Positions 41,169 through 48,913 of a DNA stretch of 64,000 nucleotides are shown in pieces. The stretch is from Sphingobacterium thalpophilum (GTDB lineage: Bacteria; Bacteroidota; Bacteroidia; Sphingobacteriales; Sphingobacteriaceae), in NCBI RefSeq assembly GCF_901482695.1, contig NZ_LR590484.1:4402001-4466000 (forward strand). Reading direction: 5' to 3'. The position numbers were made by a program, and so were the translations under genes. Numbering within the stretch: position 1 is the stretch's first letter; each line of letters begins with the position of its first letter. Below the pieces are notes generated by a model. It had not been told where the DNA came from and did not search any database. It saw only the letters and a list, made by a program, of their open reading frames with translations.

Positions 41169-42317
41169 ATGAGCGTTTTAAAAGAGAAAATAAAAGGTGT
41201 GTTCCTACATGTAAAGCATAGCTGGGCGATATACGGTCTGATATTATTATTCCCTTACCTGTATAATACCATGTCTATCAAGGAATACTTCTGGATCAAG
41301 GGTTCTATCTTTTACGAGAAGTTTGTCATCCGATATATACTCACGGTGGCATTGATGGTCGGGCTTGCCAGTTTGTTCTTCATCATCGAACGTTCGGGAC
41401 GCTACCGGAATCACGACGGGGGCTATCGATGGAAGAACGCCGGCTGGCAGGGTTTGTATTTTTTTGGTCCTCTGGTATTGGGACTGATCATCTTTGTAAG
41501 TTATACGATAGGACTCTACTACGACCTCGACCGGAAAGACGTGCTGGCCAGACACGTGACCAAGCATTATGCTTTTTTTACATTTACCTGCCTGCTGTAT
41601 GCGTACTGGTTTGAACAACGTGCCGACGATCAGAGGAGAAAAGCGGATGCCGCCAGAACAGTGGTACTGTATAGCGAAAATTCGGACCCTCAGCTGCAAT
41701 GGATGCAGGGCATCAATACGGTGATCGACTACTATGCGAGGGACACCAAGGATTTTGTGAAAATGGAACTTTCCAATATACTGGCTCAGATCCAGCAGCA
41801 TATGTTGGAGCAGTCTGTCGCCGACAAAGAGCGTTTTGTCATTGTAGACACGACAATGGCACCACTGGAGTTGTCGTATTTTTTGTTTTATTACAACAAA
41901 ACGGTGGATAAGGCTGCCCAACGCAATGAACAGGGGCATTTTAGGCTGAATGCAATCGTTTTTATCCGGTCATATGCCAAAGGGGTTGCCTTCGCCATAT
42001 TGACCGACGGATCGGAAGTACAGATCAACGGCATCGTAGAGTACTTAAGGAAAAACAATCTGCGGCACTACTTCCCCAAGATCAGCAAAGGGGTGTCAGT
42101 CAATCTGCTCCACGTCAATCTGTCTTCTCCAAAAAATGGACAGCTGGTCGAATTGCAGCCGCAGACCAAACAGGCTATGCTCGCCAATATGAAAGACCAT
42201 GAGATCATCAAATTTGCGAGTATTGGCCCCAAAATAAAAGACTATGTAGGTGATTTCTGGATAAAAAAGGAACGCTTATCACATGAAGTGTGGGATACTT
42301 ATGTGGTAATAGACTGA
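41169..42317 (+). CDS. Membrane protein with cytoplasmic C-terminal domain, 382 aa
   Basis: Four membrane helices lie in the first 150 residues (WAIYGLILLFPYLYNTM, RYILTVALMVGLASLFFII, GLYFFGPLVLGLIIFVSYTI, YAFFTFTCLLYAYWF). They are followed by a soluble region with RFVIVDTTMAPLELSYFLFY and AFAILTDGSEVQINGIVEYL. The last part resembles the start of a LytTR-type DNA-binding domain (TDGSEV...), but weakly. It may be a membrane-anchored regulator of the DUF6266 cassette. The ATG at 41169 is used instead of a GTG at 41160. Confidence 0.6.
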   Translation: MSVLKEKIKGVFLHVKHSWAIYGLILLFPYLYNTMSIKEYFWIKGSIFYEKFVIRYILTVALMVGLASLFFIIERSGRYRNHDGGYRWKNAGWQGLYFFGPLVLGLIIFVSYTIGLYYDLDRKDVLARHVTKHYAFFTFTCLLYAYWFEQRADDQRRKADAARTVVLYSENSDPQLQWMQGINTVIDYYARDTKDFVKMELSNILAQIQQHMLEQSVADKERFVIVDTTMAPLELSYFLFYYNKTVDKAAQRNEQGHFRLNAIVFIRSYAKGVAFAILTDGSEVQINGIVEYLRKNNLRHYFPKISKGVSVNLLHVNLSSPKNGQLVELQPQTKQAMLANMKDHEIIKFASIGPKIKDYVGDFWIKKERLSHEVWDTYVVID

Positions 42318-42395
42318 GAGATGTCCCAATTATAAACAGACTTACTGAAATGGGCAGCAATAGAATACAGCTTGCCCATTTGCGGATTCGGCGGT

Positions 42396-42812
42396 ATGTC
42401 GCTTCCAAAGAACCTATTTATGTTTTTTTCCAACGGCAGTCCTTCACGCAAGGGGGCAGGCTACTGCTTTGCCTCGGTAACAGCCCATTTTCCCAATTCC
42501 CGTTTCATCTACTCGTTTAAACCACAGTTTCGGATTTCCTCTGACGCCGGGCTGCTGTGCGATAAACTGGACCGGATACTCGACCTGCTTCAGGATCAGC
42601 ATTATACGGAGCTCAACAAGCTGATAGGGACGATGACGCTCAAGGAGGTGGCTTCTTACCTGAGCAAAAGTACGCGTACCGTCGAACGACGTATCGAAAA
42701 AGGAATGCTCAGGGCAGTCTCCAAAGAGGGCAATGCGGATCTGTTCAGCAAGAAAGATGTGGTGCAGCTCTACCTGGCTGAATATAAAAAATGGCCCAAA
42801 CGTATGCCCTGA
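42396..42812 (+). CDS. Excisionase/MerR-like helix-turn-helix protein
   Basis: The last 60 residues form a clear helix-turn-helix: TMTLKEVASYLSKSTRTVER then RIEKGMLRAVSKEGNADLFS, as in excisionase/MerR-like domains. The N-terminal half is of unusual composition, and the true start is uncertain (ATG at 42396 or later). It lies between the membrane protein and the DUF6266 genes on the same strand and may regulate them. Confidence 0.55.
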   Translation: MSLPKNLFMFFSNGSPSRKGAGYCFASVTAHFPNSRFIYSFKPQFRISSDAGLLCDKLDRILDLLQDQHYTELNKLIGTMTLKEVASYLSKSTRTVERRIEKGMLRAVSKEGNADLFSKKDVVQLYLAEYKKWPKRMP

Positions 42813-43260
42813 CGCTTCGGATACTATTCGGACCATGTTCGTACAGCCCTCGCAGCTGGACGTGCATGGGGCGGGGCCATATCCGTGTCCAGCCAGTATT
42901 TGTCTGCTTCGGGTCTGGTCGGAGACTGGTCGCTATCTGGCTGGGGTCTGCCTGAGGACCGAACATAGGACGAAGTTGATACGCTGTCATACTGGTCTTG
43001 CGCTTACCGATGTCGGCCCAGTTGCTGGCTTGCATGGCCGATCGGAACTGCTGAAACCGGCAGGAGGAATACATACCGCTATAACCCTTGCTCCGCCATT
43101 TCTCCGACATCATCGGGGATAGCTCCGACAGGTCTCCGCCGACCTGCTTCCGGCTCTTGACGGGCTGGATACATATGTTTTATGTTTGTCGATGTAAAGC
43201 GATATATACCGGTATAAATGAGTGCTTTATGATGGTTTAACTTTTTTAAAATCAAAACAA
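42813..43260. other. Intergenic region of about 450 bases
   Basis: Open frames exist on both strands, but their compositions are unlike real proteins and they overlap each other. None is supported. The last 60 bases before 43261 are AT-rich and probably contain the promoter of the DUF6266 cassette. Confidence 0.4.
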
Positions 43261-43905
43261 ATGGCAACAATCACAAATGGTATCAACGGGAAAGCAAGTG
43301 GTAAGGTGGGAGCAGTCATCGCGTCCTCCTGGAAGTCGATCAACTATGTCAAAGGTCTGTACAAAAAGCGGACAAAGCCGATGACGGAAGAGCAACTGAT
43401 CCAGCAGGAGCGCTTCCTGACCATCGCCAAATTCCTGATGCCTATCACGCCGATTCTAAGGCTCGGATTTGGCCTGTCCAAGTCCGATAGGATGGCGCCG
43501 ACCAACGTCGCGATGCAGCTCAATATGGCGCTGGCTGTCACGGGTACCTATCCGGGCTTTACGCTGGATTACTCCAAAATCGAGATCAGTACGGGCTCTT
43601 ACCTGAGCGGCGGTGCGATGAACGCTTCCGTCAGCGCCGGCATCCTGTCGGTCGACTGGGACACGACGCTCAACAGCCTCTACCAGACCAAGAGCGATGA
43701 TCAGGTTATTATCCTGATCTATGAGCCGCAAAAGGATGAGTTTATGACAGCGCCGACACCACCGACACGGGGCGACGGTACGATCGACATCGAAATACCG
43801 GCACACCTGCTGGGAGGAAAAGGGCATGTCTGGATCTTCTTTACGGACCGAAAGGGCAGTAAGGTTTCCAAAAGCACTTACCTGGGTGAACTGGATCTGG
43901 CTTAG
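43261..43905 (+). CDS. DUF6266-family protein
   Basis: A 214-residue protein from the ATG at 43261 (MATITNGINGKASGKVGAVI). The opening G-x-GK-x-G-x-VVxSxWKxxxYVKxxxKKR-like region and the later YPGFTLDYSKIEISTGS and LGGKGHVWIFFTDRKGSKVS are characteristic of DUF6266. No signal peptide is present. The function of the family is unknown; its N-terminus resembles phage structural or viral-coat-like proteins in style, which is only an impression. It is the first of two related genes. Confidence 0.75.
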   Translation: MATITNGINGKASGKVGAVIASSWKSINYVKGLYKKRTKPMTEEQLIQQERFLTIAKFLMPITPILRLGFGLSKSDRMAPTNVAMQLNMALAVTGTYPGFTLDYSKIEISTGSYLSGGAMNASVSAGILSVDWDTTLNSLYQTKSDDQVIILIYEPQKDEFMTAPTPPTRGDGTIDIEIPAHLLGGKGHVWIFFTDRKGSKVSKSTYLGELDLA

Positions 43906-43923
43906 CCACTGAGAATGAATGGA

Positions 43924-43952
43924 CAGGAGGGGCAGTGCTCCTCCTGATTTTT
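43924..43952 (+). terminator. Hairpin between the two DUF6266 genes
   Basis: CAGGAGG (43924-43930) pairs with CCTCCTG (43940-43946), followed by ATTTTTTG. It looks like a terminator or attenuator that would lower expression of the downstream genes relative to the first. Confidence 0.55.
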
Positions 43953-43963
43953 GAACGCTGAAC

Positions 43964-44530
43964 ATGAAAGATATGCTGGTGATTTCTGACTTTGCAAAAC
44001 GGGATAAAGATCCGACGCGGATGAAGGCAGTGCAGGGACGGTTTAGGCTGGCCCGCAAATTTTTGAATCCCTTATATCCGCTGATTATCAAGGGCTATGC
44101 GGGTAGACGGCGCACGGTGCAGGCCGCCTTCGGACGTGCCATGTCACATACGCTGAACAACGTCGTCAGAGGCGACTTTCCGGATTTCTGGCTGGACCCT
44201 TCACTCGCCAGGATCAGCAACGGGATGTTGTTTCCCCTGGAAGTCAACATGGTGAGCCGCCATGGCGACCGGATCGAACTAGGCTGGAAAGCTGCCTGCT
44301 CGAATATCCGGGAGTACAGCCAGTGGGACGATCAGGTGATCCTCTGTGCTTACGATATCGTCTCGGGGCAGGCAGCCATAAATGAAGATGTGGTGCTGCG
44401 GCAGGACGGGCAGCTCAAGATCGACCTGCCGTCCATCCTGCACGGCAGGCCGGTGCACCTCTACCTGCTGCTGCACGACCGTGAGGAAAAACTATATTCC
44501 ACAAGTCAGTACCTGGGTCTTTTATCCTAA
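43964..44530 (+). CDS. DUF6266-related protein, shorter paralogue
   Basis: A 188-residue protein that follows the same pattern as its neighbour: RFRLARKFLNPLYPLIIKGY, AAFGRAMSHTLNNVVRGDF, LDPSLARISNGMLF and a C-terminal HGRPVHLYLLLHD...STSQYLGLL like HVWIFFTD...KSTYLGEL. It lacks the glycine-rich N-terminal segment. Two paralogues side by side suggest a hetero-assembly. Function unknown. Confidence 0.65.
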   Translation: MKDMLVISDFAKRDKDPTRMKAVQGRFRLARKFLNPLYPLIIKGYAGRRRTVQAAFGRAMSHTLNNVVRGDFPDFWLDPSLARISNGMLFPLEVNMVSRHGDRIELGWKAACSNIREYSQWDDQVILCAYDIVSGQAAINEDVVLRQDGQLKIDLPSILHGRPVHLYLLLHDREEKLYSTSQYLGLLS

Positions 44531-44540
44531 AATTTTGCAC

Positions 44541-44996
44541 ATGAAATCAGTTATAAAAGTATTGCGCACCAAGCAAGGCAAACAGAGCATGCTGTCGGAA
44601 ATTTACGTCAACAGCCAGTTGGTCTGCTATGGCTTGGAGAATATCCAGCGACCGGTAAAAATCTGGGGGAAGACGGCGATTCCGCCGGGTAAATATCCTT
44701 TGGGATTTAACCGCGATGGGGGTATGAACAGCCGCTATTACAGCGACTATCCGTCCATGCATCGGGGTATGCTCGAGATACGGAATGTCCCGGACTTTAG
44801 TTATATCTACTTCCACAAAGGAAACAGCTACTGGGACACGGCCGGCTGTGTACTGGTGGGGACGCAGTATGTGCTGGAGGCCGGCGACTACCGGCTGTTG
44901 GCTTCGGGTGTGGCTTACAAACAATTGTATGCTGCTGCGGTCCAGCTCATGTTGCAGGGCCTTGTAGAAGTACATATCCAGGGAATGGGGGAATAA
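44541..44996 (+). CDS. DUF5675-family protein
   Basis: A 151-residue protein from the ATG at 44541. DUF5675 features are CYGLENIQRPVKIWGKTAIP, IPPGKYPLGFNRDGG and a conserved FHKGNSYWDTAGCVLVG. The His-x8-DTxGC arrangement is reminiscent of the His/Cys pair of L,D-transpeptidase folds, but equivalence is not established. Homologues occur in phages and Bacteroidota. It starts ten bases after the DUF6266-like stop. Confidence 0.75.
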   Translation: MKSVIKVLRTKQGKQSMLSEIYVNSQLVCYGLENIQRPVKIWGKTAIPPGKYPLGFNRDGGMNSRYYSDYPSMHRGMLEIRNVPDFSYIYFHKGNSYWDTAGCVLVGTQYVLEAGDYRLLASGVAYKQLYAAAVQLMLQGLVEVHIQGMGE

Positions 44997-45020
44997 TTGC
45001 TCACCGTGAACAGAATAATC

Positions 45021-45368
45021 ATGAAAAGAATCTTAAACAAAATAGGAAAGCTGCTGCAGGTGGTCCTGACGGCTCCCGTAAAACTGCCGGGCAAGGCAGT
45101 GAACGTATTGAAGTACCTGGCCCTGGGGCTGGGTATATTGGAAACAGTCATCGAAGAAGAGAAACCGCCACCGGAAGAGCCGGGGCAGCAGAAGCAGGGG
45201 GCCGAGCACAGGGAAACGTCCGGTAGAAATGACCCCGCCGGGGCATCTACGGACAAGGGGGACGCCGCTGCACAGGCTGCCGGAAACAAGTCTGGTCAGC
45301 TGGCCGTGACCGCGCACGACGATGCAGGAGGGTCCGGAGAAAGGAGCGGCGGCGATGAGGGTGAATGA
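45021..45368 (+). CDS. Small protein with amphipathic N-terminus and charged tail
   Basis: A 115-residue protein from ATG 45021 (MKRILNKIGKLLQVVLTAPV, KLPGKAVNVLKYLALGLGIL) and then a low-complexity hydrophilic tail rich in Glu, Gly and Gln. The N-terminus could bind the membrane. It overlaps the next ORF. I do not recognise it; it resembles accessory proteins of phage lysis cassettes in position only. Confidence 0.5.
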   Translation: MKRILNKIGKLLQVVLTAPVKLPGKAVNVLKYLALGLGILETVIEEEKPPPEEPGQQKQGAEHRETSGRNDPAGASTDKGDAAAQAAGNKSGQLAVTAHDDAGGSGERSGGDEGE

Positions 45369-45531
45369 TATCCGTTTCTCGGCCGTCGGCGGCACCCTCT
45401 GCTCCATCTGGGCCAGCATCTCGCTGGGAGATGTGCTGCAGACCGCCCTGACAGCGGCACTCGGCACGCTCGTCAGCTTTGCCACCAGCTGGCTGCTGGG
45501 CCGCTGCAAAAGGAAAGACCGGCCGCCCTAG
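45355..45531 (+). CDS. Holin-like small membrane protein, 58 aa
   Basis: From the ATG at 45355 (MRVNDIRFSAVGGTLCSIWA) the protein has two closely spaced hydrophobic stretches and a basic tail (GRCKRKDRPP). The preceding GGAGAAAGGAGCGGCGGCG gives a good ribosome site. The size and topology resemble holins. The overlap with the preceding gene and the DUF5675 gene nearby suggest a lysis or export cassette, as inference. Confidence 0.45.
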   Translation: MRVNDIRFSAVGGTLCSIWASISLGDVLQTALTAALGTLVSFATSWLLGRCKRKDRPP

Positions 45532-45545
45532 GTAAACGATGAACG

Positions 45546-45576
45546 CATAAGGCTCACGATCACCGTGTGCCTTATG
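45546..45576. terminator. Terminator hairpin after the DUF6266/DUF5675 cassette
   Basis: CATAAGGC and CACG (45546-45558) pair with CGTG and GCCTTATG (45564-45576) around a five-base loop, with one mismatched base pair in the middle. It marks the end of the cassette before the TetR gene. Confidence 0.65.
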
Positions 45577-45649
45577 TTGTGGCTGTTTTGTCGACTTATT
45601 GTCAAAAACAGCTGGGTGAGCTCAATTATGATGACATTTATTTTTACTT

Positions 45650-45665
45650 ATGACCGATCGGTCAT
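45650..45665. promoter_or_regulatory. TetR operator upstream of tetR
   Basis: The perfect 16-bp palindrome ATGACCGATCGGTCAT lies 28 bases before the tetR ATG. The same palindrome lies before the SDR gene. It is very likely the site of TetR autorepression. Confidence 0.75.
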
Positions 45666-45692
45666 ATATTTACACGGTAATTTATTTCAGTC

Positions 45693-46280
45693 ATGGGAAA
45701 AGGAGAAGAAACCCGGCAGTTTATCATCGAAAAGGCAGCGCCTATTTTCAATACCAAAGGTATAGCGGCGACAGCGATGAGTGATATCATGGAAGCCACC
45801 AAGCTGTCCAAAGGTAGCATGTATGTGCATTTCGAAAATAAAGATGTGCTGGCTGCTGCTGCGGTGGATTACAATATGGATACGCTGGAAGGAAAGCTTC
45901 TGGCAGCACTGCGGGGCTGCAACAGTCCTAAAGACAAATTGCTGGCCTACATCGATTTTTTCAGCGACCCCAACACACCGCCGGTAGCCGGTGGTTGCCC
46001 GATCCTGAACTTTGGCACCGAAGCTGACGATACCAACCCCTCGGTACGGGACAAGGTCCAGCTGATCATCAAGAGGGGACAAAAATTGCTGCGGGGACTG
46101 GTGGCTGAGGCGATCGCCGCCGGAGAACTGAAGGCGGAAACAAATCCCGAAGAGCTGGCTACCGTGATTTTTGCGACACTGGAAGGTGCTCATCTGATGT
46201 CGCGGGTGGCAGGCCGCAATGACAGTATGAATATCGCTGTCCGATCGCTGAAGAAATGGATAGCGATGCATAACGCATAA
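45693..46280 (+). CDS. TetR/AcrR-family repressor
   Basis: A 195-residue regulator with the TetR HTH (FNTKGIAATAMSDIMEATKL then SKGSMYVHFENKDVLAAAA) and a helical ligand-binding domain of the AcrR type (GGCPILNFGTEADD). It controls itself and the downstream SDR gene through identical GACCGATCGGTC operators. The ligand is unknown. Confidence 0.9.
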   Translation: MGKGEETRQFIIEKAAPIFNTKGIAATAMSDIMEATKLSKGSMYVHFENKDVLAAAAVDYNMDTLEGKLLAALRGCNSPKDKLLAYIDFFSDPNTPPVAGGCPILNFGTEADDTNPSVRDKVQLIIKRGQKLLRGLVAEAIAAGELKAETNPEELATVIFATLEGAHLMSRVAGRNDSMNIAVRSLKKWIAMHNA

Positions 46281-46293
46281 TTTTTTTTATATT

Positions 46294-46317
46294 AAAAATG
46301 ACCGATCGGTCATTTTT
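46294..46317. promoter_or_regulatory. TetR operator upstream of the SDR gene
   Basis: A perfect 24-bp palindrome whose core ATGACCGATCGGTCAT (46298-46313) equals the site before tetR. It lies 36 bases before the SDR start codon, so the repressor should block SDR transcription. Confidence 0.78.
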
Positions 46318-46352
46318 AACTTTCGAATTTTAATTATAAAACATAGAAAACA

Positions 46353-47159
46353 ATGGCAAAGACAGTATTGATTACCGGAGCGTCAAAAGGATTTGGACGG
46401 GTCTGGACAGAAGCATTTTTAGAAAAAGGCTACCATGTTGCCGCTACGGCGCGCAACGTGGCTACCTTAGCAGACCTCAAAGCGAAATATGGAGATCGGG
46501 TATTGACCTTGCAGCTGGATGTTGACAGGCGTCAGGAGTCAATGGAGGTGGTGCAACAGGTAAAGCAGCATTTTGGTTCCATCGATATATTGATCAACAA
46601 TGCAGGCTATGCGCTGATCGGGGCAGTCGAGGAGACGACCGAGCAGGAGGCCCGGGCCCAGATGGAAACTAATTTCTTCGGAACGCTATGGCTTACCCAG
46701 GCAGTGCTGCCGGTCATGCGGGAGCAGAAAAGCGGTCACATCATCCAGGTGTCGTCGATCCTTGGTCTGGCGGCTCTGCCATCAATGGGGCTGTATAGTG
46801 CATCCAAATTTGCCGTTGAAGGATTTACGGAAGCTCTTGCCGCCGAAGTAAAGGACTTTGGTATTCGGCTGACCTTGGTCGAGCCCAATGGCTATGCAAG
46901 CAACATCTGGCATACAGGCATCGCCACAGCGCCAGACCCGGTGTATGACGGCCTGAGAAAGACACTGGCATCCCATAAAACGGAATTTGGTCAGGTCGAA
47001 GCTACAGCGTCTGCCTTACTTCACCTTGCTGAAACAGAAAATCCGCCCTTGCGACTCTTCCTGGGCAAGGTGGCTCTTCCGTTTGTTAAACAGGCCTATG
47101 CTGAGAAACTGGAACTCTGGGAGGCCTGGAACGAGCTGTCCGTGGCTGCTCATGGATAA
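46353..47159 (+). CDS. SDR-family NAD(P)-dependent oxidoreductase
   Basis: A 268-residue classical short-chain dehydrogenase. It has the cofactor motif TGASKGFG (8-15), NNAG (82-85), the catalytic Ser in QVSSILG (near 134) and Tyr148/Lys152 in YSASK. The long C-terminal region is typical of the extended classical type. The TetR repressor upstream suggests induction by a toxic carbonyl or similar ligand. The substrate is not evident. Confidence 0.9.
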   Translation: MAKTVLITGASKGFGRVWTEAFLEKGYHVAATARNVATLADLKAKYGDRVLTLQLDVDRRQESMEVVQQVKQHFGSIDILINNAGYALIGAVEETTEQEARAQMETNFFGTLWLTQAVLPVMREQKSGHIIQVSSILGLAALPSMGLYSASKFAVEGFTEALAAEVKDFGIRLTLVEPNGYASNIWHTGIATAPDPVYDGLRKTLASHKTEFGQVEATASALLHLAETENPPLRLFLGKVALPFVKQAYAEKLELWEAWNELSVAAHG

Positions 47160-47249
47160 CCGCCCTCTGGGCATGGAAAGGAGGCAATAGGCTCCTGATC
47201 TGGGCCGGATATAGGCATGGCCTGCCGCTGTTGCGGCTATATTCCCTGA

Positions 47250-47283
47250 ACAGCGGGTATCTGAACTTTCGGATACCCGCTGT
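47250..47283. terminator. Bidirectional terminator between SDR and lipoprotein genes
   Basis: ACAGCGGGTATC (47250-47261) pairs perfectly with GATACCCGCTGT (47272-47283) around a ten-base loop. It lies between convergent genes. Confidence 0.75.
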
Positions 47284-47305
47284 AGGTTTGTACTGTTGCA
47301 ATACT

Positions 47306-48097
47306 TTAATTCAGATAGAAGAAAAGCCTGCTGAACAGCTGATTGGGCACTTTGGGTGCAATAAAATAGGGCTGCACTTTTCCCGTGTCATTCAATACGG
47401 GAAAGAAGAATCCGGCTGCGGGAAGCTTACTTTTTGCCTCGTCGCTTTCAAAAGCCCATTCGTCCGTACCGGCCTTCGTAAAATTGACCGTGGCATTCCT
47501 CAGATCTCCTTCGCTGCCAAAATCTGCTGTTGCCAGATAATCGACGTACACCCAGCTGCCGGGGACGACATGCTTGGCAATATATTCTTTAATCAGCGCT
47601 CCGGAAGTCGCATCGACTTTTTGCAGGGAAATATCAACGGGGTACGCTATACTTTTATCGTAAATGTAAAAGCCCAGCTTATTGACCTTGGGATCACTGG
47701 CGGGCACCGGCACTTCCTGGACTTTTCCGTCGAAATACAGATAGTTGAAATTCACCCTGATGGTATTTTCGGGCAGCTCAGCGCGGTACACCACTTGCTT
47801 TGTCACGGTATCCGTCAAGGTCACCGACCGTTTCTTGGGCTCTTTATAGCTGAATGCCGTCGTGAAATGGATATTACTTTGGGGCTGAATGATAAAATCA
47901 CCGTTTTTATGATCGTATACTGTGGTGTCAATCGCGACCACCAAAGGATGCGCACTGCCGTTGTGGCCATTGATAAGGATATGCATGGCTCTTTCTACTT
48001 CAGGGGTATCTTTGTTACAGGCGCTGAAAAACAATAGAATGCCGCTCAGCAGGATGCTGGCGGATATGGAAAATGTCCTTGTTGGCAGATGTTTCAT
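47306..48097 (-). CDS. Lipoprotein of a TonB-receptor operon, 263 aa
   Basis: A signal peptide with lipobox (FSISASILLSGILLFFSAC) is followed by a beta-rich protein (HILINGHNGSAHPLVVAIDT, NTIRVNFNYLYFDGKVQEVP). It is organised like the upstream lipoprotein (48101), with the shared Y(L/M)DGKV element, so the two are likely divergent paralogues. It is the last gene of the FecI/FecR/TonB-receptor operon. It may bind the substrate on the cell surface, as SusD does; the family is not recognised. Confidence 0.65.
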   Translation of the reverse strand: MKHLPTRTFSISASILLSGILLFFSACNKDTPEVERAMHILINGHNGSAHPLVVAIDTTVYDHKNGDFIIQPQSNIHFTTAFSYKEPKKRSVTLTDTVTKQVVYRAELPENTIRVNFNYLYFDGKVQEVPVPASDPKVNKLGFYIYDKSIAYPVDISLQKVDATSGALIKEYIAKHVVPGSWVYVDYLATADFGSEGDLRNATVNFTKAGTDEWAFESDEAKSKLPAAGFFFPVLNDTGKVQPYFIAPKVPNQLFSRLFFYLN

Positions 48098-48100
48098 AAA

Positions 48101-48904
48101 TTATAATTCTAAAACCTTGTTAAACCGCATGATATTGTTCACGGGAGCTTCGTTGATGATAAATAATCTGGAAATGGACGTGGTGGGAGAGGGTACAGGA
48201 GCGCCCGAATTCAGCTGATTGAATGTAAACGGTGACCCTTCTGAATAGGGAATATCGGTCCCGGCCTTGTAAATATAAGCACGGAACAGAACAGATGTTT
48301 TCTGCCCGTTGTACTCCTGTATCCCTAAGGGAAATGGATCAAATGTGACTGGCGCCGAGAATTCATTGGGCTTCAAATTTTTTATCCGGATGACTTCTTC
48401 AAACACCTTGGGGGTAAAATAGTATTTCCCGAATACGATATCGACGGGCTCGCGATAATTTAATATATTGGACTGAAGCATGTAGATCAGCTGTACTTTA
48501 CCTTCCACAGGTGCCGGAACGGCCGGAAAATCGGCTACTTTACCGTCCATATAAATTACATTGAGCTTGGTCTCCGCCGTGGTATCAGTGCTGCGGATTT
48601 CTCTTTCCAGAAGAATTTTACCGCTCGCTGCGGAGGTCATGGTAAACTTAATGCTCGCCTTGCTGACCGCGTTAAAATTGTAATTCGCACCGAAATCGAT
48701 CCGGCTGAATGGCGGCGTTACCGTAGCAGGAAAGGTGTCGAGCTGCAGGATAAGTTGTTCGTCACTGTTGTTGTATCCGCTTAAATGGATCATATGCACA
48801 TTGGAACTGTACAGCAGATCGTCCCCGCCTTTGTTACAGGACAGCAGGGTACATAACAGTACGCAGAAAATCGCTTTGACTATTGAGATTGTTGTTGTGT
48901 TCAT
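48101..48904 (-). CDS. Lipoprotein of a TonB-receptor operon, 267 aa
   Basis: A signal peptide with lipobox (AIFCVLLCTLLSC) precedes a beta-rich protein (HMIHLSGYNNSDEQLILQLD, KLNVIYMDGKVADFP). It lies three bases from the next lipoprotein and nine bases from the receptor gene. It probably forms a surface complex with the TonB-dependent receptor. No named domain is recognised. Confidence 0.65.
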   Translation of the reverse strand: MNTTTISIVKAIFCVLLCTLLSCNKGGDDLLYSSNVHMIHLSGYNNSDEQLILQLDTFPATVTPPFSRIDFGANYNFNAVSKASIKFTMTSAASGKILLEREIRSTDTTAETKLNVIYMDGKVADFPAVPAPVEGKVQLIYMLQSNILNYREPVDIVFGKYYFTPKVFEEVIRIKNLKPNEFSAPVTFDPFPLGIQEYNGQKTSVLFRAYIYKAGTDIPYSEGSPFTFNQLNSGAPVPSPTTSISRLFIINEAPVNNIMRFNKVLEL

Positions 48905-48913
48905 CGCTGTTGA

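Noticed and set aside
42733..43122. Overlapping ORFs of about 120 codons on both strands
   Set aside because: They overlap each other and the HTH gene, are rich in Arg, Pro, Ser and Trp in an unnatural way and show no motif.
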